A stretch of 13,221 nucleotides of DNA, taken from Bacteroidota bacterium (GTDB taxonomy: Bacteria > Bacteroidota > Bacteroidia > Flavobacteriales > Flavobacteriaceae). The notes under the pieces were generated by a model that had not been told where the DNA came from, ran no database searches, and saw only the letters and a program-made list of their open reading frames with translations. Location: positions 1-13,221 of the forward strand of contig JAACDY010000130.1 of assembly GCA_009936675.1 (NCBI GenBank), read 5' to 3'. The translations under genes and the position numbers were made by a program. Shown here piece by piece: positions 7,205 to 13,221 of the stretch; the first letter of the stretch is position 1, and every line of letters begins with the position of its first letter.

Positions 7205-8456
7205 TCAAAGGGGGGAGCTTCTTTTTTTGATCCAGCAATTGAAGTCCTATGATACTGAGAGAAAAGTAGATGATTCCGAAGTAGAACAAACCGGGAATAT
7301 GAGTCAAATAAAAGTCACTTTGAAAGGGTAAGCAAAAAAACAACAAGCCCAGAAGGCTTCTTCCTAATTCAAAAGCATAAGACCATTGATAATCGTCCAT
7401 TAATGAGGTGAAACCAAAGATACTGACCATGATCACTCCTCCCATTAGTAGAGCCTGAGAGGAGATGAAGGATTCGTAGTTGGATAGCAAAAGGAGCAGC
7501 AAAACAGTGATGCACAGCCACTGGAAAAGTGCCCAAGCTTTTTTGAAATAACTCATTTCGGGATTGTATTTTTCGAAGGGGTATTCAGTGCTTACTTTTG
7601 TTCTGGGGAATTTCAATGCCACATCATCAGGTCGATACCCAGTGGGCTTCCACCACAGTGTGAGTTTCTCTTTCCAAGAACGGGTGTACCAGGCATCTTG
7701 AATCATACCCCATAGATGCTGAAAGTTAATGATCAGTGGGTTCCAAGTTCGCACTGGTTTTAGAACACCATAAATTGGAGGCTCCTCTTTCAACTCCTCC
7801 TGAAAGGTTCCAAACCAACGATCCCAAACACAAAAAATTGCAGCTAAGTTTTTATCAATATAAATGGGGTTAATCGCATGGTGAACCCGGTGTTGCGAGG
7901 GAGTTACAAGAAAATATTCAAGAATGCCCAATTTTCCGATGTGTTGGGTGTGATACCAAAATTGACCAAACAAATGAAGCGGTGCCAAGACTGTGATGAC
8001 CTCATGGGGTACACCCAATACAGCCGCTGGAATAAGGAATAATGCAGAATATCCCAATATATTCGAGATGCTTTGTCTCAGGGCACAAGCCAAGTTGAAC
8101 TCCTCACTACTGTGGTGAATAACATGTTGGTTCCAGAAAAAATTGATTTTATGATTCAATCGATGAATCCAATAACTTGAAAAATCAATGCAAACAAACG
8201 CAATGACGTACAATAACCAAGTGTTTTCAAGTTTGATGAAGGAAAGATTTTCAAGCAAAAAAGGGTAGGAAATAATGACCACTACCAGGCCCAAAATATC
8301 TTTAAGGATATTGGTCATACCAGAACTTAGGCTAGACAGGGTGTCCATAAAAGTATGGGTTTGCTTACCGGTATAATGACCATAGGCAATCTCCACAACG
8401 ATAAATATGATAAAGAAGGGTACCACCCACAACAAAACTTTAGCATAAATTTCCAT
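7194..8456 (-). CDS. Fatty-acid hydroxylase / sterol desaturase superfamily membrane protein (AGMO-like)
   Basis: A polytopic membrane di-iron oxygenase of 420 residues. The histidine clusters of the superfamily are all present (counted from the ATG): HRLNH at 98-102, HVIHH at 111-115, WYHTQH around 167-172, and HRVHH at 189-193 followed by the family-typical NLAAIFCVWDRWFGTF stretch. Hydrophobic segments precede the first cluster and four or so more follow residue 300. The layout and length resemble alkylglycerol monooxygenase (TMEM195)-type members more than short C4-sterol oxidases. It would oxidise a lipid chain (ether lipid, fatty acid or a sterol-like molecule), but the substrate is not determinable. 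The frame is open from a GTG at 8459; the ATG at 8456 is preferred. It starts 32 bases after the secA stop and ends inside the glycosyltransferase gene, linking the two. Confidence 0.9.
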   Translation of the reverse strand: MEIYAKVLLWVVPFFIIFIVVEIAYGHYTGKQTHTFMDTLSSLSSGMTNILKDILGLVVVIISYPFLLENLSFIKLENTWLLYVIAFVCIDFSSYWIHRLNHKINFFWNQHVIHHSSEEFNLACALRQSISNILGYSALFLIPAAVLGVPHEVITVLAPLHLFGQFWYHTQHIGKLGILEYFLVTPSQHRVHHAINPIYIDKNLAAIFCVWDRWFGTFQEELKEEPPIYGVLKPVRTWNPLIINFQHLWGMIQDAWYTRSWKEKLTLWWKPTGYRPDDVALKFPRTKVSTEYPFEKYNPEMSYFKKAWALFQWLCITVLLLLLLSNYESFISSQALLMGGVIMVSIFGFTSLMDDYQWSYAFELGRSLLGLLFFCLPFQSDFYLTHIPGLFYFGIIYFSLSIIGLQLLDQKKKLPPLNEG

Positions 8457-8488
8457 CACCCAATTATTGTGTGTACTAATTTATAAAA

Positions 8489-11400
8489 TTAATTGTTGAT
8501 GACCCACTCTCCTTTGTTGATGAGAGGTTCGGCTTGTTTGAATTTAACGGTTTTGGTCTCGCCCGTACTGACGTTTCGGATGACAACCTTTTCATTTCTA
8601 CCGATTTTGGGTCGTTCTCTGACGATGGTTTCTACCACATTTCTTTGTCCCCCTCCGGCTCCGGCCCCTACATTACGATTTTGTTGAGCCATTTCATCTG
8701 TATTGAGTACTTCATCCTTGGAGGTTCTATAACCTTTAGGTGGTGCGGATCTTCTTTTGGCTTCTTGAATTTGAGCATCACTTTGACTGGGAAGTCCTCC
8801 TTTGAACAGGAAAGACATTACTTCCTTGTTCAAATTATTGATCATGGACTTAAAAAGTTCAAAGGCCTCGAATTTATAAATCAACAAGGGGTCTTTTTGC
8901 TCGTGTACAGCCAGTTGAACAGACTGTTTGAGTTCGTCCATCTTCCGTAAATGGGTTTTCCAAGCCTCATCAATCAAAGCCAAGGTGATGTTCCTTTCAA
9001 AGTCTTGAACCAAATATTTGCCTTCTGATTCGTAGGCTTTTTGGAGATCGGTTACCACTTTCAATGTTTTGACCCCATCGGTAAAAGGGACTACTATTCT
9101 TGCGAATGTATTCCCTGGACGTTCATATCCTTCTTTAATTACGGGAAAAGCCAATGCGGCATTGGCGGTAATTTTATTGCGATAATGTTCGCTTAGCTGA
9201 TCATACAACTGATTGATGATATCGCTTTCAGGCGTTTCCTGAAAAGCCTCTTCCGACAGGGGGGAAGTAATGGAAAAATTGCTAATGATCTCAAACTCAA
9301 AATTTTTGAAATCATTGGAGGCTTTATTGCTAAGAGTGATTTCCTCGCAAGTATCGTAGAGAATATTGGCAATATCGAGTTTGATTCTGTCTCCACTCAG
9401 TGCGTGTTTTCTTCTTTTGTAGATGACTTCTCGCTGAGCATTCATCACATCATCGTATTCAAGCAGTCTTTTTCTGATGCCAAAGTTGTTTTCTTCTACC
9501 TTTTTTTGTGCTCGTTCAATGGATTTGGTCATCATGGAATGTTGAATCACTTCTCCTTCCTCTAAGCCCATTCTGTCCATGACTTTGGCCACTCGATCGG
9601 AACCAAAAAGTCGCATGAGATTGTCTTCCAAAGAGACGTAAAATTGAGAGCTTCCCGGGTCTCCCTGTCTTCCAGATCGACCTCTAAGTTGACGATCCAC
9701 CCGTCTTGAATCGTGCCGTTCTGTTCCGATAATCGCAAGACCACCGGCTTGTTTTACGGCATCGGATAGTTTGATATCGGTTCCTCTTCCCGCCATATTG
9801 GTGGCGATGGTTACAATCCCGGGGTTTCCCGCTTCTGCGACAATATCAGCTTCTTTTTTGTGTAATTTGGCATTCAACACGTTGTGGTGTACTTTTCTGA
9901 TGTTGAGCATTTTACTTAACAATTCAGAAATTTCTACAGAGGTAGTTCCAATCAGAACGGGTCTTCCTGCTTTTGATAGTGCGGTCACTTCCTCTATAAC
10001 GGCATTGTATTTTTCCCGTTTGGTTTTGTAAATTAAATCGTCTCTATCCTTTCGGGCAATGGGTCTGTTGGTAGGAATTTCGATGACATCTAGTTTGTAG
10101 ATTTCCCAAAATTCTCCAGCTTCGGTGATGGCCGTACCAGTCATTCCAGACAATTTTTCATACATCCTGAAATAGTTCTGAAGTGTGATGGTTGCAAAAG
10201 TCTGAGTAGCGGCTTCAATTTTCACATTTTCTTTGGCCTCTATCGCTTGGTGCAGTCCATCGGAATATCTTCTGCCGTCCATGATCCGTCCTGTTTGCTC
10301 ATCGACGATCATCACTTTATTTTCCATCACCACATATTCAATGTCTTTTTCAAAAAGGGTATAGGCTTTGAAAAGTTGGTTCATGGAATGGATACGCTCA
10401 CCCTTTATACTGAAATCTTGGAAGAGTTGCTCTTTTAGAGCCGCTTCTTCTTTTACTTCGAGTTGTTGATTCTCGATTTTGGCGATCTCACCACCAATAT
10501 CGGGGAGGACAAAAAAGTTTTTGTCTTCGTTTTCCGATGAAAGTGTTTCAATCCCTTTATCGGTTAACTCCACTTGATTGGTTTTTTCGTCAATGGTAAA
10601 ATACAACTCTGCGTCAACTTTGGGCATTTCCCTGTTGTTGTCTTGCATGTAGAAGTTTTCTGTCTTTTGGAGCAATTGCTTTACCCCATCTTGACTTAAA
10701 AACTTGATGAGGCTTTTGTTTTTGGGCAGTCCTCTAAAAACCCTTAGCAGAAGGAATCCACCTTCTTTGGTATCTCCCTCATTGATTTTATTTTTGGCCT
10801 CAGCCAAAACTCCATTAAGGAATGATCGCTGCTGAGCTACCAATGCGTATACTTTGGGTTTGAGTAAATCAAACTCGTGTCGATCGCCTTCTGGGGTTGG
10901 CCCTGAGATGATCAAAGGTGTTCTGGCATCGTCAATCAAAACAGAGTCCACCTCATCCACAATGGCATAGTGATGTTTGGGTTGAACCAAATCGCCATTG
11001 GAATGCGCCATATTGTCCCTCAGGTAATCAAAACCAAACTCATTGTTGGTTCCATAGGTAATGTCTGCTAAATAAGCTTTTCTTCTTTCGGGGCTGTTAG
11101 GTTTGTGATAATCAATACAATCCACACTCATGCCGTGAAATTCAAATAGAGGGCCCATCCATGCACTGTCTCGTTTGGCCAAGTAATCGTTAACGGTAAC
11201 CAAGTGAACTCCTTTTCCTGTAAGGGCATTCAAATAGACCGGTAGGGTTGCGACCAATGTTTTTCCTTCACCAGTTTGCATCTCGGCAATTTTACCCTGA
11301 TGCAAAACGATACCACCAATCAATTGTACATCGTAATGTATCATGTCCCATTCAATGGGTTTTCCTGCTGCATCCCATGCGTTGAACCAGACGGCATCAT

Positions 11401-11854
11401 CTCCTTCCAGATTGACATAGGTTTTGTGTTGTGAAAGTTGACGATCAAATTCGCTTGCGGTTACGCTAAGGGAAGTATTTTCAACGAACCTTCTTGCTGT
11501 TTCTTTCACTACAGCAAAGGCTTCAGGCAGTATTGTTTCAAGAGTTTGGGCAATGATTTTCTCACTTTCTGTGGTCAAATTATCAATCTCTTGATATAAA
11601 TTTTCTTTTTGATCAATGTCTTCAGTTTTTTCAATTTTGGATTTGATCTTCTGAATTTGATCATTGACCTCCTTTAAATCGGAGTTGATTTTATTTTTGA
11701 AAGTTAAAGTTTTGTCTCTCAGTTCGTCATTACTGATGTCTTTGTAGGAATTAAAATGGGAATTGATTTGTTCTACCAAGGGCAAGATTTTAGCCAAATC
11801 CTTTTTGGTTTTATCTCCAACAAAAACTTTTAAAACGGAATTTAATAGACTCAT
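8489..11854 (-). CDS. secA: Preprotein translocase ATPase SecA (Bacteroidota-type, 1121 residues)
   Basis: Cytoplasmic motor that drives unfolded preproteins through SecYEG. Walker A is at 192-199 (MQTGEGKT), Walker B at 300-303 (DEVD), and the helicase-like motifs follow: ATNMAGRGTDI near 684 and the RRVDRQLRGRSGRQGDPG segment at 717-734. The C-terminal scaffold includes LLEYDDVMNAQREVIY (797-812) and AWKTHLRKMDELKQSV near 964. It is about 220 residues longer than E. coli SecA. By comparison from memory, the extra length lies in a helix-prone insertion at about 50-105, a second at about 123-170, a third of roughly 80 residues in the preprotein-binding region (about 335-420), and the tail. 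The tail lacks the C-x-C-x8-C-H zinc motif. It has a Gly-rich linker (GAGAGGG, 1063-1069) and ends in a basic/hydrophobic segment (KIGRNEKVV...GEWVINN). An intrinsic terminator lies upstream, so secA needs its own promoter within 11855-11885, which I could not identify. Confidence 0.98.
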   Translation of the reverse strand: MSLLNSVLKVFVGDKTKKDLAKILPLVEQINSHFNSYKDISNDELRDKTLTFKNKINSDLKEVNDQIQKIKSKIEKTEDIDQKENLYQEIDNLTTESEKIIAQTLETILPEAFAVVKETARRFVENTSLSVTASEFDRQLSQHKTYVNLEGDDAVWFNAWDAAGKPIEWDMIHYDVQLIGGIVLHQGKIAEMQTGEGKTLVATLPVYLNALTGKGVHLVTVNDYLAKRDSAWMGPLFEFHGMSVDCIDYHKPNSPERRKAYLADITYGTNNEFGFDYLRDNMAHSNGDLVQPKHHYAIVDEVDSVLIDDARTPLIISGPTPEGDRHEFDLLKPKVYALVAQQRSFLNGVLAEAKNKINEGDTKEGGFLLLRVFRGLPKNKSLIKFLSQDGVKQLLQKTENFYMQDNNREMPKVDAELYFTIDEKTNQVELTDKGIETLSSENEDKNFFVLPDIGGEIAKIENQQLEVKEEAALKEQLFQDFSIKGERIHSMNQLFKAYTLFEKDIEYVVMENKVMIVDEQTGRIMDGRRYSDGLHQAIEAKENVKIEAATQTFATITLQNYFRMYEKLSGMTGTAITEAGEFWEIYKLDVIEIPTNRPIARKDRDDLIYKTKREKYNAVIEEVTALSKAGRPVLIGTTSVEISELLSKMLNIRKVHHNVLNAKLHKKEADIVAEAGNPGIVTIATNMAGRGTDIKLSDAVKQAGGLAIIGTERHDSRRVDRQLRGRSGRQGDPGSSQFYVSLEDNLMRLFGSDRVAKVMDRMGLEEGEVIQHSMMTKSIERAQKKVEENNFGIRKRLLEYDDVMNAQREVIYKRRKHALSGDRIKLDIANILYDTCEEITLSNKASNDFKNFEFEIISNFSITSPLSEEAFQETPESDIINQLYDQLSEHYRNKITANAALAFPVIKEGYERPGNTFARIVVPFTDGVKTLKVVTDLQKAYESEGKYLVQDFERNITLALIDEAWKTHLRKMDELKQSVQLAVHEQKDPLLIYKFEAFELFKSMINNLNKEVMSFLFKGGLPSQSDAQIQEAKRRSAPPKGYRTSKDEVLNTDEMAQQNRNVGAGAGGGQRNVVETIVRERPKIGRNEKVVIRNVSTGETKTVKFKQAEPLINKGEWVINN

Positions 11855-11885
11855 TCGTTAGTTTTAAATCTCAATAAAATTAAGC

Positions 11886-11912
11886 AAAAAAAAAGCCTCT
11901 TTTGAGACTTTT
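11886..11912 (-). terminator. Rho-independent terminator after the DUF2795 gene
   Basis: On the minus strand AAAAGTCTC-AAAA-GAGGCTTTT forms a 9-base-pair stem (one G-U pair) with a four-base loop, and runs into a tract of nine T bases (11886-11894). It begins 18 bases after the stop of the DUF2795 gene and lies 31 bases before the secA start. It should end transcription of the adenosyltransferase/DUF2795 genes and insulate secA. Confidence 0.88.
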
Positions 11913-11930
11913 AGTTTTAGATTCTTGTCT

Positions 11931-12152
11931 TTAGTATTCATCTTCATTCCAAAGATAATCTTCTTCAGTTGGAAAGTCAGGCCATATTTCCTCAATAGAT
12001 TCATATACATCACCTTCATCCTCCATAGATTGAAGGTTTTCAACTACTTCTAGGGGTGCTCCTGTTCTAATCGAAAAATCAATTAATTCATCTTTAGTCG
12101 CCGGCCAAGGGGCGTCACTTAGGTGGGAAGCGAGTTCTAACGTCCAATACAT
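11931..12152 (-). CDS. DUF2795 domain-containing small acidic protein
   Basis: A 73-residue cytoplasmic protein without signal peptide, membrane segment or cysteine. Residues 7-45 (ELASHLSDAPWPATKDELID, then a SIRTGAPLEVVENLQ stretch) match the pattern of DUF2795, a small helical domain of unknown function that is widespread in Bacteroidota. The C-terminal third is strongly acidic (ESIEEIWPDFPTEEDYLWNE). From memory, its position between the PduO-type adenosyltransferase and secA is kept in many flavobacteria. No reaction or partner is known to me. A consensus Bacteroidota promoter lies 16 bases upstream of the ATG and a strong terminator lies 18 bases downstream, so it can be transcribed as a single gene with a very short leader. 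There is no Shine-Dalgarno sequence. Confidence 0.85.
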   Translation of the reverse strand: MYWTLELASHLSDAPWPATKDELIDFSIRTGAPLEVVENLQSMEDEGDVYESIEEIWPDFPTEEDYLWNEDEY

Positions 12153-12155
12153 ATA

Positions 12156-12779
12156 CTACAAATTTCTGCAAAAATAAATTTTTAATGGAATTAAGCAAGA
12201 AGGTCTGCTATTTTTTTGGGCGATCCATTTTATTTCTTTGACCTGATAGTCCTTTGTTAATTTTCTTGACAATATGAATAGGAAATCCGAAAGTCGGTTG
12301 ATGTAAGCAATAATGATTTGAGGGACGTTTTCAATTTCATTCAATTCGGTGACAAATCTTTCTGCTCTTCTACAGGTACATCGTACCAAATGTGCGTAGG
12401 AAACCACGATATGCCCCCCAGGAATAACAAAGTTTTTGAGTTCAGGAAGTTCATCATTGATCATATCGATTTGATCTTCCAGATTTTTAACGGCTTGTTC
12501 GTCTATGGGTTCAAGTATATTAACCAATTTGGAGACTTCATAGGCAGTATCATCTGCCAATTGAGAAGCTACGGTCATTAATTCATTTTGAATTTTAATG
12601 AGGGTGTTTTCAGTGTTTTCATCGATTTTGAAATTTCTGATCATGCCCACCCAAGCATTGAGTTCATCTACAGTACCATAGGCTTTAATCCTAACATGAT
12701 GCTTACTGACTCGTTTGCCAGATAACAATCCTGTGGTTCCATCGTCTCCTTTTTTAGTGTAAATTTTATACCTGCTCAT
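12156..12779 (-). CDS. ATP:cob(I)alamin adenosyltransferase, PduO type (3' end probably frameshifted)
   Basis: Makes adenosylcobalamin from cob(I)alamin and ATP. Residues 7-18 (YTKKGDDGTTGL) are the ATP-binding N-terminal motif, 34-42 (YGTVDELNA) the second signature, 120-123 PGGH, 133-141 (RCTCRRAER) the arginine-rich catalytic helix, and 159-168 (YINRLSDFLF) the last conserved helix. The frame is open from an ATG at 12794, but the ATG at 12779 is preferred: it has AAAGGG six bases upstream and starts close to the conserved YTKKGD motif. That gives 207 residues. After KEIKWIAQK (to residue 189), where family members normally stop, 18 unrelated residues follow (NSRPSCLIPLKIYFCRNL). This tail starts at a run of seven A bases and overlaps a promoter. 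One extra A would stop the protein two codons later (IAQKK), so a length change at the run is suspected. The enzymatic core is intact. Confidence 0.92.
   Translation of the reverse strand: MSRYKIYTKKGDDGTTGLLSGKRVSKHHVRIKAYGTVDELNAWVGMIRNFKIDENTENTLIKIQNELMTVASQLADDTAYEVSKLVNILEPIDEQAVKNLEDQIDMINDELPELKNFVIPGGHIVVSYAHLVRCTCRRAERFVTELNEIENVPQIIIAYINRLSDFLFILSRKLTKDYQVKEIKWIAQKNSRPSCLIPLKIYFCRNL
12169..12198 (-). promoter_or_regulatory. Bacteroidota-type promoter for the DUF2795 gene
   Basis: On the minus strand, TTG (12198-12196) is followed after exactly 19 bases by TATTTTTG (12176-12169). This is a perfect fit to the TTG...TAnnTTTG -33/-7 consensus of flavobacterial and Bacteroides primary sigma factors. 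The -7 element lies 16 bases before the ATG of the DUF2795 gene, so the transcript would have a leader of around ten bases. It lies inside the apparent 3' end of the adenosyltransferase gene. Confidence 0.6.
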
Positions 12780-12785
12780 ATCTAT

Positions 12786-12791
12786 CCCTTT
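12786..12791 (-). promoter_or_regulatory. Ribosome binding site (AAAGGG) that favours the internal ATG of the adenosyltransferase
   Basis: AAAGGG on the minus strand, six bases before the ATG at 12779, is an acceptable Shine-Dalgarno-like element. The ATG at 12794 has none in front of it. This supports the shorter start. Confidence 0.45.
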
Positions 12792-12921
12792 CATTGGTTT
12801 TTTGGCGAGAAGTAAATTAAATTTGTTTACCTCTTACTTCATTATTGATTTACAGAGCGAAAATAATAATAATTAACCATTGTCAGTAAATCGGAAATAA
12901 CAATAATTCCTGTCATTTAAA

Positions 12922-12948
12922 CAAAATTAACCGATTACATGAATCCAA
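12922..12948 (-). promoter_or_regulatory. Candidate Bacteroidota promoter upstream of the adenosyltransferase gene
   Basis: The 157-base gap 12795-12951 is AT-rich. On the minus strand it holds TAATTTTG (12929-12922), an exact TAnnTTTG -7 element, with TTG (12948-12946) 16 bases upstream. That spacing is slightly short of the usual 17-23. The leader would be about 140 bases. I saw no cobalamin riboswitch in it. Chance matches are likely in DNA this rich in A and T. Confidence 0.3.
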
Positions 12949-12951
12949 CCT

Positions 12952-13221
12952 TTATTGGGTGTTTTTTTTCTTCAATCTGCCACTGAGTGCAATCAGAAAA
13001 AACAAAACTGTAATAAACCCAGACCAGCGGGCAATGTAATCTCCGTATTGGGTATAAAATGTAATGTTGTTTGACGGAGCAAACTTAGCCTTCAAGACGC
13101 CCTTGGTGTCATAGGGAAGTTTATTGGTTATTTCTCCTTTGGCATTGATGACTGCTGAAATACCAGTATTGGCACTTCTGACAATACTTCTTCTGTTTTC
13201 TATGGCTCTAAGTCGAGCATA
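12952..13221 (-). CDS. lnt: Apolipoprotein N-acyltransferase, C-terminal part, 5' end outside window
   Basis: The minus-strand frame is open from the window edge to a TAA at 12954-12952, giving 89 residues; the start lies beyond base 13221. Lnt adds the third acyl chain to the N-terminal cysteine of lipoproteins in the inner membrane. The visible part begins YARLRAIENRRSIVRSANTG, then ISAVI, the well conserved end of the nitrilase-like domain that follows the catalytic cysteine (not in view). After a loop (YDTKGVLKAKFAP, then FYTQYGDYIARW) comes one hydrophobic segment (SGFITVLFFLIALS) and a basic tail, matching the final membrane helix of the family. Its product would act on lipoproteins such as the sulfatase encoded nearby. 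The ATG of the adenosyltransferase lies 172 bases downstream, with a candidate promoter between. Confidence 0.88.
   Translation of the reverse strand, partial: YARLRAIENRRSIVRSANTGISAVINAKGEITNKLPYDTKGVLKAKFAPSNNITFYTQYGDYIARWSGFITVLFFLIALSGRLKKKNTQ

Noticed and set aside
3906..8456. Polysaccharide-utilisation locus or novel defence island
   Set aside because: There is one sulfatase but no SusC/SusD pair, glycoside hydrolase or regulator, and no nuclease, toxin, NTPase-effector or recombinase genes typical of defence loci.
8464..8488. AT-only palindrome (TAATTTTATAAATTA on the minus strand) between secA and the hydroxylase gene
   Set aside because: The stem is six A-T pairs with no G-C content and no T-run, so it is too weak for a terminator.
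8534..8950. A 138-codon open frame on the plus strand opposite the secA 3' end
   Set aside because: It is the mirror of the conserved SecA C-terminal region; codon pattern and composition do not suggest a protein.
12809..12840. Inverted repeat GAAGTAA / TTACTTC with a nested GTAAA / TTTAC in the adenosyltransferase upstream region
   Set aside because: Arms of 7 and 5 bases in AT-rich DNA are expected by chance, and there is no T-run or known operator match.
12795..12951. Possible cobalamin riboswitch upstream of the adenosyltransferase gene
   Set aside because: I found no B12-box or paired long-range stems on the minus strand. A GCCACTG at 12979 is on the wrong strand and inside lnt.

Overview
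The window looks like a chromosomal segment of a Bacteroidota bacterium, most likely a member of the Flavobacteriaceae. The reasons are a roughly 1120-residue SecA with several insertions, a 73-residue DUF2795-type protein between secA and a PduO-type cobalamin adenosyltransferase, a sigma-54 activator that ends without a DNA-binding helix, weak or absent Shine-Dalgarno sites, and a promoter of the form TTG-N19-TAnnTTTG. A lipoprotein sulfatase would suit a marine or algal-associated lifestyle, but that is inference. I see no phage, transposon, CRISPR, tRNA or rRNA sequence. Coding density is very high, and the longest stretch without a gene is about 160 bases.

Left part (1-3904, plus strand): a tightly packed run of five genes. 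It holds the 3' end of a sigma-54 (NtrC-type) activator, a secreted M28 carboxypeptidase Q-like metallopeptidase with a PA domain, a MATE-family multidrug/Na+ exporter, a small uncharacterised acidic protein, and a PAP2-family membrane phosphatase. Gaps are 3-28 bases, so a single transcript is likely.

Middle part (3906-11854, minus strand), read from right to left: secA, a membrane di-iron fatty-acid hydroxylase/sterol desaturase superfamily protein, a GT4-like glycosyltransferase that overlaps it by 11 bases, a lipoprotein sulfatase, and an exported MsrA. The sulfatase and MsrA genes are 10 bases apart. msrA and the PAP2 gene converge with one base between their stop codons.

Right part (11886-13221, minus strand): a strong intrinsic terminator separates secA from the upstream DUF2795 gene. 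That gene has a textbook Bacteroidota promoter lying inside the apparent 3' end of the adenosyltransferase gene, whose last 18 codons look like a frameshift product. The window ends in the 3' part of lnt (apolipoprotein N-acyltransferase).

Taken together, this is mainly housekeeping and cell-envelope DNA: protein export (SecA), lipoprotein maturation (Lnt), lipid or glycan modification (hydroxylase, glycosyltransferase, PAP2 phosphatase, sulfatase), envelope protein repair (MsrA) and efflux (MATE). I do not see a convincing undescribed multi-gene system. The observations most worth a second look are the cobalamin adenosyltransferase 3' end with its embedded promoter, the SecA insertions and tail, the helix-turn-helix-less sigma-54 activator, and the hydroxylase-glycosyltransferase overlap.
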